A DNA stretch of 64,000 nt from M3007 sp964484205 (GTDB lineage: Bacteria; Bacteroidota; Bacteroidia; Chitinophagales; Saprospiraceae), in NCBI GenBank assembly GCA_964484205.1, contig CAZAEZ010000010.1:1-64000 (forward strand). The letters run 5' to 3'. Below are positions 43,377-51,328 of this stretch, in pieces. The translations under genes and the position numbers were made by a program. Below the pieces are notes generated by a model that searched no databases, was not told the origin of the DNA, and was given only the letters and a program-made list of their open reading frames with translations. Each line of letters opens with the position of its first letter. The first letter of the stretch is position 1.

Positions 43377-44333
43377 ATGCATCGTATGTACTTGTATCTG
43401 GGCCTCTTCGCGGGCTTTTTTATTTTGGCGACCGCCTACCAACCGGTTTCCCGGGCTCCGTTGAGCAGCGAAGACTTGGGGCGTTTGCTGTTTGAAGACC
43501 CGATTTTGTCGTCGGACCAAACTGTCAGCTGCGCCTCCTGCCATATTCCGGCTTTTGCATTTTCAGATACGACGGCGGTAAGTTTTGGTGTCGACGGGCA
43601 AGCGGGCACCCGCAATACTCCCGCAATTACGAACATGAGCGCCCGGTCGGCCTTTTTTTGGGACGGCCGCGCCGGCACCCTGGAGGAACAGGTGGTGCAG
43701 CCGATTGAAAATCCGGTGGAAATGAACCTGCCGATGCCGGTTGCACTGGAACGCCTGCGCCAGAGCGCGCGTTACCAGGCTTATTTTAAGGCGATTTACG
43801 GGCGCCAACCCGACACGTTGACGCTGGCAGACGCGCTCGCATCGTTTGTGCGCACCCTGGAAACCGCCGATACACCCTTCGACCGCTGGATGCAGGGCGA
43901 TGCATCGGCCATGTCGGCGTCGGCAGTGCGGGGCCGGCAGGTGCTGATGAACAAGGGCAAGTGTTTTGACTGCCACTTCTCTCCGGATTTTACCGGCGAT
44001 GAGTTCCGGAATATCGGCCTGTTCGATGGGAAAAAGTACAACGACCCGGGACGTTTTGCCATCACAAAAGATTCGGCAGACCTCGGCAAGTTTAAGGTGC
44101 CCGGCTTGCGCAATATCGCCGTAACGGGGCCCTACATGCACGACGGTTCCTTCAACACCCTCCGGGAAGTGATCGACTACTACGACCAACCCGACAAATT
44201 TGTCACGCACAGTTTCAACCGGGATACCCTTCTGGCCAAACCGCTTGGCCTGACCGAGCAGGAAAAAGTAGATCTGGAGGCTTTTTTGCACGCCCTGACC
44301 GACGATCGTTTTCTAGCAGCCGGAAAAAAATAG
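43377..44333 (+). CDS. Di-heme cytochrome c peroxidase family protein
   Basis: The 318-residue exported protein has an N-terminal signal or anchor helix (about 5-20) and two c-type heme sites: CASCH (52-56) and CFDCH (about 196-200). GPYMHDGSFNTLREVI near residue 255 and NPVEMNLPMP fit the bacterial cytochrome c peroxidase/MauG family. The N-terminal heme of true peroxidases reduces hydrogen peroxide; MauG-like members modify amino acid side chains. The motifs here do not decide between them. It is not part of the MbnP cluster 2 kb further on, which has its own di-heme peroxidase. It converges with the exonuclease gene at 5 bp. Confidence 0.92.
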   Translation: MHRMYLYLGLFAGFFILATAYQPVSRAPLSSEDLGRLLFEDPILSSDQTVSCASCHIPAFAFSDTTAVSFGVDGQAGTRNTPAITNMSARSAFFWDGRAGTLEEQVVQPIENPVEMNLPMPVALERLRQSARYQAYFKAIYGRQPDTLTLADALASFVRTLETADTPFDRWMQGDASAMSASAVRGRQVLMNKGKCFDCHFSPDFTGDEFRNIGLFDGKKYNDPGRFAITKDSADLGKFKVPGLRNIAVTGPYMHDGSFNTLREVIDYYDQPDKFVTHSFNRDTLLAKPLGLTEQEKVDLEAFLHALTDDRFLAAGKK

Positions 44334-44338
44334 CGGTA

Positions 44339-45103
44339 CTACAACTCAATTTCCATCCATACCGGGCAGTGGTCGGAGTGCATCACCGTGGTAAGCTGCC
44401 GTGCATCGACGATGCTGGCGGCAAGCCCGTCGGTGACAGACTGGTAGTCAATACGCCAGCCTTTGTTGTTGGCGCGGGCATTGGCCCGGAAACTCCACCA
44501 GCTGTATTCCTGCTCCTCCGGGTGTTTATGCCGGAACGCATCCGTGAAACCATTTCCAAACCATTTGGTCATCCAGGCGCGTTCTTCGGGCAGGAAGCCG
44601 CTGCTGTTTTTATTGCTTTTGGGGTTGTGAATGTCCTGCTCGGTATGAGCAATGTTGTAGTCGCCGACGACAATCAGATTGGGGCGCTCTTTTTTCAACT
44701 CCTGAATCCAATGGAAAAAATCATCGAGAAATTCCATTTTAAAAGCCTGGCGTTCTTCGCCCGTTGTGCCGGAGGGGAAATAGCAGTTGAGCAATGTCCA
44801 GTTGCCAAAATCGGTGCGCAAGATGCGCCCTTCCCGGTCGTATTTTTCCATGCCGCAACCAGTTAACACCTGATCCGGTTTTTGCTTGCAAAGGGTTAGC
44901 AGGCCGCTGTACCCTTTTTTTTCGGCAGTATGCCAGTGGTGTTGGTAGCCCATGGCTTCCAATTCCAGCAGGGGAATATCCTGCGGCAGGGCTTTAATTT
45001 CCTGCAGGCAAACGATATCAAATTGCTCCGTATTCAGCCAGTCCATAAACCCTTTGGAAATCGCCGAACGCAGGCCGTTGATGTTGTAGGAAACGATCGT
45101 CAT
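44339..45103 (-). CDS. xth: Exodeoxyribonuclease III
   Basis: The 254-residue enzyme is a class II AP endonuclease and 3'-exonuclease acting in base excision repair. MTIVSYNINGLRSAI at the start, CLQEIKA (catalytic Glu), a GDYNIAHTEQDIHNPK segment and the closing SDHCPVWMEIEL (catalytic Asp-His) are all typical. The first Met of MTIVSYNINGLR (45103) fits the family start. An ATG six codons upstream (45121) is possible. The gene lies about 40 bp after pyrH in the same direction. All catalytic residues are present. Confidence 0.93.
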   Translation of the reverse strand: MTIVSYNINGLRSAISKGFMDWLNTEQFDIVCLQEIKALPQDIPLLELEAMGYQHHWHTAEKKGYSGLLTLCKQKPDQVLTGCGMEKYDREGRILRTDFGNWTLLNCYFPSGTTGEERQAFKMEFLDDFFHWIQELKKERPNLIVVGDYNIAHTEQDIHNPKSNKNSSGFLPEERAWMTKWFGNGFTDAFRHKHPEEQEYSWWSFRANARANNKGWRIDYQSVTDGLAASIVDARQLTTVMHSDHCPVWMEIEL

Positions 45104-45144
45104 CGCGTTGTTTTTTGGCATGGATGGCCAATTTGAAAAGTTTA

Positions 45145-45858
45145 TCAGCCTTCCACCAGGGTGCCGACTTCTTCGCCGGTTACGATGCGGCGCAGGTTGT
45201 CGGGGGAGTTGATGTCGAACACGATAATGGGCATGTTGTTTTGCCGGCAAAGGGTGAATGCCGTCATGTCCATCACTTCGAGGCCCAGGCTGATGACTTT
45301 GGCAAAAGTCAGCCGGTCAAACTTGATGGCGCCGGGGTCTTTTTCCGGGTCGGCGGTGTAGATGCCGTCTACGCGGGTGCCTTTGAGGATCACATCGGCG
45401 CCGATTTCATTGGCGCGCAACGCGGCGGCGCTGTCGGTAGTGAAGTAGGGGTTGCCGGTGCCTGCGGCACAAATGACTACCCGGCCTTTTTCGAGGTGGC
45501 GGATGGCGCGTCGGCGGATGTAGGGTTCGGCGATGTTTTCCATTTTCAGGGCGGTCATCAGGCGGGTATACACGCCCAGACTTTCCAGGGCGCTTTGGAG
45601 CGCGAGGCCGTTGATCACGGTGGCCAGCATGCCCATGTAGTCGCCCGTTACGGGCTCAATACCGGAGCCTTCCGACTGGATGCCGCGAAAAATGTTGCCA
45701 CCGCCAATGACCACGGCAATTTCGACACCCAGGTCGCGCAATTCTTTGATTTGATGGGCATAGTGCTGGAGCATATCGGCGGCGATGCCGAATCGTTGTT
45801 GCCCCATCAGGCTTTCGCCGGAAAGTTTTAGCAGAATGCGTTTGTACTTGCGCGTCAT
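45145..45858 (-). CDS. pyrH: UMP kinase
   Basis: The 237-residue enzyme phosphorylates UMP to UDP in pyrimidine synthesis and is normally hexameric. RILLKLSGESLMG at the start is the phosphate-binding motif, followed by VIGGGNIFRG (about 52-61), MGMLATVINGLALQSALE and TRVDGIYTADPEKDP, all typical of bacterial PyrH. The length is normal. tsf lies 5 kb away rather than next to it, unlike the common rpsB-tsf-pyrH order. The downstream neighbour is xth. Confidence 0.96.
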   Translation of the reverse strand: MTRKYKRILLKLSGESLMGQQRFGIAADMLQHYAHQIKELRDLGVEIAVVIGGGNIFRGIQSEGSGIEPVTGDYMGMLATVINGLALQSALESLGVYTRLMTALKMENIAEPYIRRRAIRHLEKGRVVICAAGTGNPYFTTDSAAALRANEIGADVILKGTRVDGIYTADPEKDPGAIKFDRLTFAKVISLGLEVMDMTAFTLCRQNNMPIIVFDINSPDNLRRIVTGEEVGTLVEG

Positions 45859-45920
45859 TGACAGTCCAGATTTGTAGTTAGAAGCAGTTCAATATTGGTG
45901 CCGGAGTATGCATTTTGGGC

Positions 45921-45972
45921 AAAAAAAATCCCCCAGACGCTGAATACGTGTGGAGGATGCTTTTATTTTTTT
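45921..45972 (-). terminator. Probable bidirectional intrinsic terminator
   Basis: A 12-bp imperfect stem (45928-45939 with 45947-45958, two mismatches) is flanked by eight A on the left, which form a T-tract on the minus strand, and by a T-rich run on the right. It follows the minus-strand MbnH-like gene by about 165 bp and would end the copper-locus transcript before pyrH. Confidence 0.55.
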
Positions 45973-46123
45973 AAAAAATGCGCAGTATTTCATTCGTAAA
46001 GTTACCGGCCTTGAATTCAATTTCGCCTGCAAAGAAACGGCGCTTTCCGCGCAATTGGGGAATGTTGATAAAAAAAGTATGCGGTTTTGTTTCGCAGTGT
46101 GCAATGCGGATGGCGAACCTGTC

Positions 46124-47155
46124 CTATTGTGCAAATCGCGTGTCGCGTACAAAATCCTCATCAGTCAGTGTTTGTAAAAAAGCCAGCAGCTGACTTTTTT
46201 CCTGCGCGCTTAATGGAATCCCTAAGGTGCCGTCGGCCTGCCGCAACAGTGGGTCAAGCGTTGGGCTGTCCTTTACACCGGCATTGTAATGGTCGAGCAC
46301 CGATTCCAGTGTTTTAAATTTGCCATTGTGCATATACGGCGAAGTAACGGCCACGTTGCGCAGGGAGGGTACACGGAATTTGCCAATGTCATCCGGCAAT
46401 GTGCTGATTTCATGGCGGCCCTGATCCAGTGTAAAATCACTTAGTATGCCATTGTTTCGATAAGTCTGGTCGGTGAACAGGTCGGTGGCGTGGCAGCCGG
46501 CGCATTTTTGCTGAAAAACAGCCAGCCCCTCCAGCGCCTCGCCCGGTAGGGTGCCGCCCGGCTCCTTGCGCACGTAGTGATCATAGGGGCTATTGGCGCT
46601 CACCAGCATCGCCATAAACTGCGACATCGCCTGTAAAAACGCGGCAGTGGTAATTTTTTCGCTCCCGAAGGCGTCTTTGAACAGCCCAGGGTAGTCCGGA
46701 TGTGCCTGTAATTTGGCCAGTACCTGATCCGGCGATTCATCCATTTCCACAGGATTCTGGATGGCATTCAACGGAACAAAATCGAGATTGGGCACCCCGC
46801 CGTCCCAGAAAAAACCGGTTTTCCACAACATATTCTGCACCGGCAAGGCATTGCGGCGGCCAAACAGGCCGTCGATCCCGTGGCTCGTGGGATGGTCGGG
46901 GTGGCTGAATGCGGCGTAAGAAATGTGGCAGTCGGCGCAAGCGATGGTGTTGTCGCGGCTCAGGATCGGGTCGTAAAATAATTTTTTACCCAGGGCAAAA
47001 CCGGCTTCCGTTACCGGGTTTTGACTGAGATCGTAGGCCGGCTGGGGAAAATTGGATGGCAGGAAGGGCCCTGTGAATACCGATTGGGGCTCGTCTTTTT
47101 TACAACCTACCAGCAGAAGGCCGGCCAGGCAGAGGTAAAACCAGGAGGTCCGCAT
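46124..47155 (-). CDS. MbnH-like di-heme cytochrome c peroxidase lipoprotein
   Basis: The 343-residue lipoprotein has a lipobox at LLLVGC (Cys18) and two CxxCH heme sites, CADCH (73-77) and CAGCH (about 217-221). It carries the family landmarks GLFGRRNALPVQNM, NPVEMDESP and SPYMHNGKFKTLESVL. In methanobactin operons MbnH converts a Trp of MbnP to kynurenine. Here an MbnP-family gene lies two genes upstream on the same strand, with only a small lipoprotein gene in between. This supports an MbnH role over a plain peroxide-reducing role, but the residues do not settle it. It is the last gene before a terminator. Confidence 0.85.
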   Translation of the reverse strand: MRTSWFYLCLAGLLLVGCKKDEPQSVFTGPFLPSNFPQPAYDLSQNPVTEAGFALGKKLFYDPILSRDNTIACADCHISYAAFSHPDHPTSHGIDGLFGRRNALPVQNMLWKTGFFWDGGVPNLDFVPLNAIQNPVEMDESPDQVLAKLQAHPDYPGLFKDAFGSEKITTAAFLQAMSQFMAMLVSANSPYDHYVRKEPGGTLPGEALEGLAVFQQKCAGCHATDLFTDQTYRNNGILSDFTLDQGRHEISTLPDDIGKFRVPSLRNVAVTSPYMHNGKFKTLESVLDHYNAGVKDSPTLDPLLRQADGTLGIPLSAQEKSQLLAFLQTLTDEDFVRDTRFAQ

Positions 47156-47164
47156 AGGCTGAGT

Positions 47165-47557
47165 TTAATGTTTTTCTGATACATAAATAATGCTGTCGAA
47201 TTTGGCGATACCATCCAGCGAAATAGTAACCGGCAAATTACCCATCACATCATGCGGGTAATAGAGGCTGTCGTAGCCCAGGGCGACCAGCCAATGGCGG
47301 CCTTCGGGCACCGGCGCCAGGCAGCCGCGGCCGTCTTTTCCGGTTTTGAATATCGCATCGAAATAGGCATCCGGCTGTTTGTATCCGGGGAAACTGTCGG
47401 CATTGAATTTCACATAAACGGTAGCATCCGGGATCGGCCAGCTGTGGTGAATGGTAGACACGCAGATTTCCGTGGGCAACGGCAAACTTTCCGGTGGCGC
47501 AGGCCGGCAGGAAAACAGCAGGAGGGGAAAAGCCAGGAGATATAAAAACTGTTTCAT
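47165..47557 (-). CDS. Small hypothetical lipoprotein in the MbnP locus
   Basis: The 130-residue protein has a lipoprotein signal (FPLLLFSC, Cys17). The mature part has a beta-sandwich look: IPDATVYVKFN, AIFKTGKDGRGCLAPVPEGRHWLVALGYD, then VTISLDGIAKFDSIIYV. This resembles a carboxypeptidase-regulatory-type domain. It lies between the MbnP-family and MbnH-like genes, 9 bp before the latter. I set the start at the ATG at 47557, which opens the lipoprotein signal. I cannot name a function; its position suggests help in copper or peroxidase handling. Confidence 0.75.
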   Translation of the reverse strand: MKQFLYLLAFPLLLFSCRPAPPESLPLPTEICVSTIHHSWPIPDATVYVKFNADSFPGYKQPDAYFDAIFKTGKDGRGCLAPVPEGRHWLVALGYDSLYYPHDVMGNLPVTISLDGIAKFDSIIYVSEKH

Positions 47558-47669
47558 AAATCTGTTTTTTGCCTGTCCGAAAACAGCTGTTAAAGCAGCG
47601 AAATTGCGCACACCGCACCCGTTCGTTTGGGTGCGGTGCACGCGTTTTCAGTATAACAGCGGCAAGGCC

Positions 47670-48482
47670 TCAGGGGTTGTGCACATGATCGAGCGTGATC
47701 ATATCCGCATAATTATCGGCCACCGTTTTGGAATAGGGGCCGGCATGTGACGTCGGGTTGGTAACCACGCTCACGTTTGTCGGCGCGGTGAACATTTCCA
47801 GCACGTCCACATACAGGTGGAAATGCGGCCCTCCCGAGCGGCGCACCTTGGCCGGTTCGCCATGGTGTGTTTCAAGACTGACGGTTTTCAGGTTGTTCAG
47901 CGTCGGGCTGTCATAGCCGCCAAAGAGGCCGGTGTGGTACTGAAAAGTATTTTCACCGGTACCCGGGTTGAGTGGCGCCTGCGGAGAGGTGCCTTCCACT
48001 TTGACAAAAATGTAGCCGGCATTCCAACTCCAGTACATGCCGTTGGCGCCTGTTGCCGGGTCGAGCACACCGGTGCGTTCGCCTGCGGGACTAACACTTT
48101 TTGCGCTGTCGACCCCGATCATAAATTTCAGGCTGGTGTAATCGCCGGCCGGTACATTTTTCAGCACCACATCACGGCTGTCCGGGTCGTCGTGTTTGCA
48201 AAGGAAGTAGCAGGAATCCTTGGGCACCACGTATTCGCTGCCGTCTGCTTTTACCAGCACAAAGTTGCTCACGAAATAGTTGAAGGTGGAAAACGTCAGT
48301 TTTTCACCGGCTGCATTGGTGTATTCCGTACCAAACACCAGCGAAGCGTCGCCGGCCCGGTTGTCGAACTCGATTTCCACATCGGCAAAGCCGGAAAGTT
48401 CATCGTCTTCGTCGTCTTTACAGGCGGTAAAAAATGTTGTCAGAACCAAAAGGGCAAGCAAGCCCAATTTTAATTTTTCCAT
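47670..48482 (-). CDS. MbnP-family copper-binding lipoprotein
   Basis: The 270-residue lipoprotein has a lipobox at TFFTAC (Cys21). It shows MbnP-family features: VEIEFDNRAGDASLVFG, TFNYFVSNF, MYWSWNAGYIFVKVEG (149-164) and C-terminal PHFHLYVDVLEMF (219-231). The two Trp residues (151 and 153) are candidates for the Trp that MbnH oxidises to kynurenine in studied MbnP proteins. Histidines at 183, 206, 207, 220, 222, 246, 266 and 268 could bind copper. It lies in line with an outer-membrane protein gene upstream and an MbnH-like peroxidase downstream. No methanobactin precursor is seen. Copper binding is inferred from family and context. Confidence 0.85.
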   Translation of the reverse strand: MEKLKLGLLALLVLTTFFTACKDDEDDELSGFADVEIEFDNRAGDASLVFGTEYTNAAGEKLTFSTFNYFVSNFVLVKADGSEYVVPKDSCYFLCKHDDPDSRDVVLKNVPAGDYTSLKFMIGVDSAKSVSPAGERTGVLDPATGANGMYWSWNAGYIFVKVEGTSPQAPLNPGTGENTFQYHTGLFGGYDSPTLNNLKTVSLETHHGEPAKVRRSGGPHFHLYVDVLEMFTAPTNVSVVTNPTSHAGPYSKTVADNYADMITLDHVHNP

Positions 48483-48506
48483 GATTTAAGATTGATATAG
48501 TATTGG

Positions 48507-49412
48507 TTAAAAAATGTAGTTAACGGAAATGGTCCATCGGCTGCGTGATTGTACCGTGCCCCGGCTTTGCCATAGAGGGGGCTGGAAACTCAGGCCGGTT
48601 GAAAACCTGCCGGCGTAAACATCCAGTCCCACTATGCCATAGCCGGTAATGCCCGCGCTGCCCTCAATCGGGTTGCCCCGGTCGGTGTCTGCTGCTGCGG
48701 CATCGAAAAAAATGCCGGTGTGGGGCAGGAGCGAAATCGCACCCTGATTGGACCAATAGAAAAATTTGACGGAACCGCTAAGGCGGTTGCCGAACCGGTA
48801 ATGTTGTGCATTGGTGGTCGTCAACCGTACCTGCAGGTCGGCAGCGCTGCCCCAGCCACTGCGGCGAACCGTGTACGCAAGGGTAGCCAGGAAGTCGGTG
48901 CTCCCGGTACCGGCTTGGATATTCGGATGTGCCACGGCGCCATCGGCTGCCACGGACTGGTGCCGGCCGGTAGGCAGTTTGACCCCGCCACCAACACTAA
49001 GTGTGTGATTCCACAGGCTACGGATACTATCGGTGCCGTCGACAAGCAAATAGCCGGCATACACCGAAATATCACCCAGGCCAGGCATTTTCGAAACCCG
49101 GGTTCCTTCCGTTTGCCGGTTCATTCGGTAAGGTGCCAGAATAAACGCCTGCCAACGGCGCGCCGGATAGATGCGCGCCCAGACTTCAAGCGTTTGAAAC
49201 TGCTCCATGGAATGTATTTGACCACGACGAAGCGCATCCGGACTCAATGCTGTCCGACTGGATTCCGTAGTCCAACGCAATCCAACAAAATTCCGGTGGA
49301 ATCCCGGCAGTATCCCGAAATAATTGCCTGCAGCCGAACAACCACACACATCGCAAGCGGTCGTTTCCGGTATGGATACCAGAAACGCCACTGCAATGAA
49401 CAGTGTTCGCAT
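48507..49412 (-). CDS. Predicted outer-membrane protein with N-terminal CDVCGC motif
   Basis: The 301-residue protein has a signal peptide (to about residue 18). It then begins the mature chain with CDVCGCSAAGNYFGILPGFHRNFVGLRW. Three closely spaced Cys suggest a metal or redox site. The rest alternates polar and hydrophobic residues as in a beta-barrel and ends in aromatic ISVNYIF, consistent with outer-membrane insertion. I recall this family as a putative transporter found beside MbnP and cytochrome c peroxidase genes in Bacteroidota. It precedes the MbnP gene by about 25 bp on the same strand, so it is likely the first gene of that operon. Confidence 0.82.
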   Translation of the reverse strand: MRTLFIAVAFLVSIPETTACDVCGCSAAGNYFGILPGFHRNFVGLRWTTESSRTALSPDALRRGQIHSMEQFQTLEVWARIYPARRWQAFILAPYRMNRQTEGTRVSKMPGLGDISVYAGYLLVDGTDSIRSLWNHTLSVGGGVKLPTGRHQSVAADGAVAHPNIQAGTGSTDFLATLAYTVRRSGWGSAADLQVRLTTTNAQHYRFGNRLSGSVKFFYWSNQGAISLLPHTGIFFDAAAADTDRGNPIEGSAGITGYGIVGLDVYAGRFSTGLSFQPPLWQSRGTVQSRSRWTISVNYIF

Positions 49413-49451
49413 ATTTCAAATTTGGAATGAGAAAATTTGAGCAATATCGTG

Positions 49452-49835
49452 TTATGACTTTCTCAAATCAGGCGGGTGGAAAATGGCCAAACCGGGTGAT
49501 TCCGGTACATAAAAAGCATAAGGCGGAAACGCCGGAGTAGCGCAAAGCGGCTGTTTATTCAGGCTCAAGTTGCCAAATGCTTCAAAAAACAGCAATGCTT
49601 CTTTTTGAGTGAAGAAACTTTCAGGTAATTGGGGCGCCTGAGAATCCTGTTGCGTTGTCGTCAGGCGTTTTTTCAAATAACATTTCCCGTCGCAATGCAA
49701 TTCCGGCCTGTTTTTGTTCTCGCAAGCCCGCAGGTACACTGCCTTATCCCACTGGTAGTGCAATGTCCAGGCAGTTCGCACCGAAATTTGCGCAAAAATA
49801 AGCGATGCCAGTATCAAACATGCGAGTTGCTTCAC
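49452..49835 (-). CDS. Cys-rich hypothetical exported protein
   Basis: The 127-residue protein is read from a GTG at 49835. It has an N-terminal hydrophobic helix (CLILASLIFAQISV) and a conserved-looking cluster YLRACENKNRPELHCDGKCYLKKRL (about 37-61) with Cys, His and Cys-x-x-x-Cys spacing suited to metal binding. The rest is less patterned and ends in a Pro-rich tail. I recall small proteins with CENKxxPxLxCxGKC in Bacteroidota, without a known role. The GTG follows a TACCTTTA element by 5 nt. It lies just upstream of the CDVCGC gene on the same strand, which fits a metal-related locus. Confidence 0.65.
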   Translation of the reverse strand: MKQLACLILASLIFAQISVRTAWTLHYQWDKAVYLRACENKNRPELHCDGKCYLKKRLTTTQQDSQAPQLPESFFTQKEALLFFEAFGNLSLNKQPLCATPAFPPYAFYVPESPGLAIFHPPDLRKS

Positions 49836-49840
49836 AGCCG

Positions 49841-49848
49841 TAAAGGTA
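49841..49848 (-). promoter_or_regulatory. Near-consensus -7 element TACCTTTA before the Cys-rich gene
   Basis: On the minus strand TACCTTTA lies exactly 5 nt before the GTG at 49835. It helps choose this start over upstream in-frame codons and has the same spacing as in front of cysS and the cyclase gene. Confidence 0.4.
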
Positions 49849-49942
49849 AGTGTTGCTGAGGCTTTTGATATGTCCGGAAATAGCCGATTGGCTGGAGATT
49901 GCCACAAACGGGGGCATGGTCTTGGGTTGCCAATCGTTGGCT

Positions 49943-50134
49943 TTATTTTGCTGTACGCCGGCTTTGCAAAAAGGACTTGAGCGGGCACCAGCCCAACAGG
50001 CCGCGTAAAAATAGTGGAAAGCCAAATGCAGCCAGCCAGTATTGGCCGGTGAAAATACCCAGAATGATGACGGCCATCATCATGAAGAAGGAAAGGACGC
50101 ATTCGCCGACCGAAAGATTGTACTCAAATTTCAT
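49943..50134 (-). CDS. Small DUF2892-like membrane protein
   Basis: The 63-residue protein has two hydrophobic helices (about 10-25 and 29-45) and ends in LLGWCPLKSFLQSRRTAK. The GWCPL motif is a mark of the DUF2892/YgaP membrane family. The ATG at 50134 (MKFEYNLSVGE) matches the family start; the longer frame upstream does not. It lies upstream of the Cys-rich and copper-locus genes on the same strand, but about 100 bp apart, so linkage is uncertain. The function is unknown. The Cys in the motif could take part in redox or sulfur chemistry. Confidence 0.7.
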   Translation of the reverse strand: MKFEYNLSVGECVLSFFMMMAVIILGIFTGQYWLAAFGFPLFLRGLLGWCPLKSFLQSRRTAK

Positions 50135-50244
50135 AGAAACTACAGGTTTAGGTTCAGAAATGCTGCAAATTTCCGGTGCACCTTCAACCTGGCAGATGAG
50201 TCGTATCATACCCCTGCATGATTTTTGTCGGGATAAAAAAATGC

Positions 50245-50271
50245 GGCCGCTCTGGAATTGGCAGAGCGGCC
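50245..50271 (-). terminator. Terminator-like hairpin between tsf terminator and the DUF2892-like gene
   Basis: A 10-bp perfect stem, GGCCGCTCTG (50245-50254) with its complement (50262-50271), is followed on the minus strand by GCATTTTTTATC. No protein gene ends just upstream, because the tsf terminator lies 77 bp earlier. It could be a second tsf terminator or the end of a small RNA. Confidence 0.5.
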
Positions 50272-50340
50272 GGCCGGTTTAATGTGGCTTCATAGGCAAG
50301 TTGCCTTTTATACGTCCGTATTGCTTAAAAGTTACAAGGC

Positions 50341-50381
50341 AAAAAAAAATCCCGGATTTTCAATGTTGAAAATCCGGGATT
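50341..50381 (-). terminator. Intrinsic terminator of tsf
   Basis: A perfect 16-bp stem (50348-50363 with 50366-50381) is followed on the minus strand by a run of nine T (50349-50341). It lies 28 bp after the tsf stop and ends the rplM-rpsI-rpsB-tsf operon. Confidence 0.85.
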
Positions 50382-50408
50382 GGAAGCCCCGTAAGTGGCT
50401 GTATTGGA

Positions 50409-51239
50409 TCAGAGCGAAACCAGTTTGAATGCAGAAACCGTCAGGTCTTTGTTGAGGCCTTGCAGGTATTGCAACACCGATACGGCGTTGTCCTTCACGT
50501 ATTTCTGGCTCAGCAACGTATTTTCCTGGAAAAATTTGTTCAGACGCCCAAGTGCAATTTTCTCGAGCATGTCTTCCGGTTTGCCTTCATTGCGGGCCAA
50601 CTCTTTGCCGATTTCGATTTCTTTTTCCACAATTTTCGGATCCACATCGTCTTTGCTGACCGAGACCGGGTTCATGGCAGCAATTTGCATGGCCACATTC
50701 CTGCCGGCATCTTCGAAGCCTGCCTTCGTGAGGGCTACGAGTACCGAGCGCTTGTTATTAGAGTGGTTGTAGGTCAGTACCTGTGCGCCTTCAACGCGCT
50801 CGTAGCGACCCAGCTCGATTTTCTCGCCGATGATGCCATTTTGCTCACCCACTTTTTCGCGGATGCTGACGCCGGCCTCGTAAGGCAGGTCGAGCAGCGC
50901 CTCCAGGGTGGCCGGGAAATTAGCCAGGGCGATATCGGCAATTTTTTGCGTGATCGCGATGAAGCCTTCGTTACGGGCCACAAAATCAGTTTCACATTGC
51001 AGGGAAACGATAATGCCTTTAGTTTGGTCGTTGTTGGTTTGGGCGATCACGACGCCTTCACGGGCTTCGCGGTCTTCGCGTTTGGCTGCTTTGGCAATAC
51101 CTTTTTTACGCAGCGCATCCACAGCGCCCTCAAAATCACCGCCGGCTTCCTCCAGTGCTTTTTTACAATCCATCATGCCGGCCCCCGTCATTTCGCGGAG
51201 TTTTTGAATATCTGCAGTAGAAATTTTTACGTCGCTCAT
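50409..51239 (-). CDS. tsf: Translation elongation factor Ts
   Basis: The 276-residue factor exchanges GDP for GTP on EF-Tu. The N-terminal UBA-type domain reads STADIQKLREMTGAGMMDCKKALEEAGGD, followed by AVDALRKKGIAKAAKREDREAREG. The core contains LQCETDFVARNEGF, the EF-Tu contact motif (TDFV). The ATG at 51239 (MSDVKIST) is the usual start; an in-frame frame opens 12 codons earlier. It is the last gene of the rplM-rpsI-rpsB-tsf operon and is followed by a strong terminator. Confidence 0.97.
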   Translation of the reverse strand: MSDVKISTADIQKLREMTGAGMMDCKKALEEAGGDFEGAVDALRKKGIAKAAKREDREAREGVVIAQTNNDQTKGIIVSLQCETDFVARNEGFIAITQKIADIALANFPATLEALLDLPYEAGVSIREKVGEQNGIIGEKIELGRYERVEGAQVLTYNHSNNKRSVLVALTKAGFEDAGRNVAMQIAAMNPVSVSKDDVDPKIVEKEIEIGKELARNEGKPEDMLEKIALGRLNKFFQENTLLSQKYVKDNAVSVLQYLQGLNKDLTVSAFKLVSL

Positions 51240-51328
51240 TAAAAAGAGATTTGAGTTTTGTGTTTTAAATGGCATCCTGCCGGGCGTTGAATTTTGCCTG
51301 GGAAGGCCAACTCAAAACCCGGTAGCGA

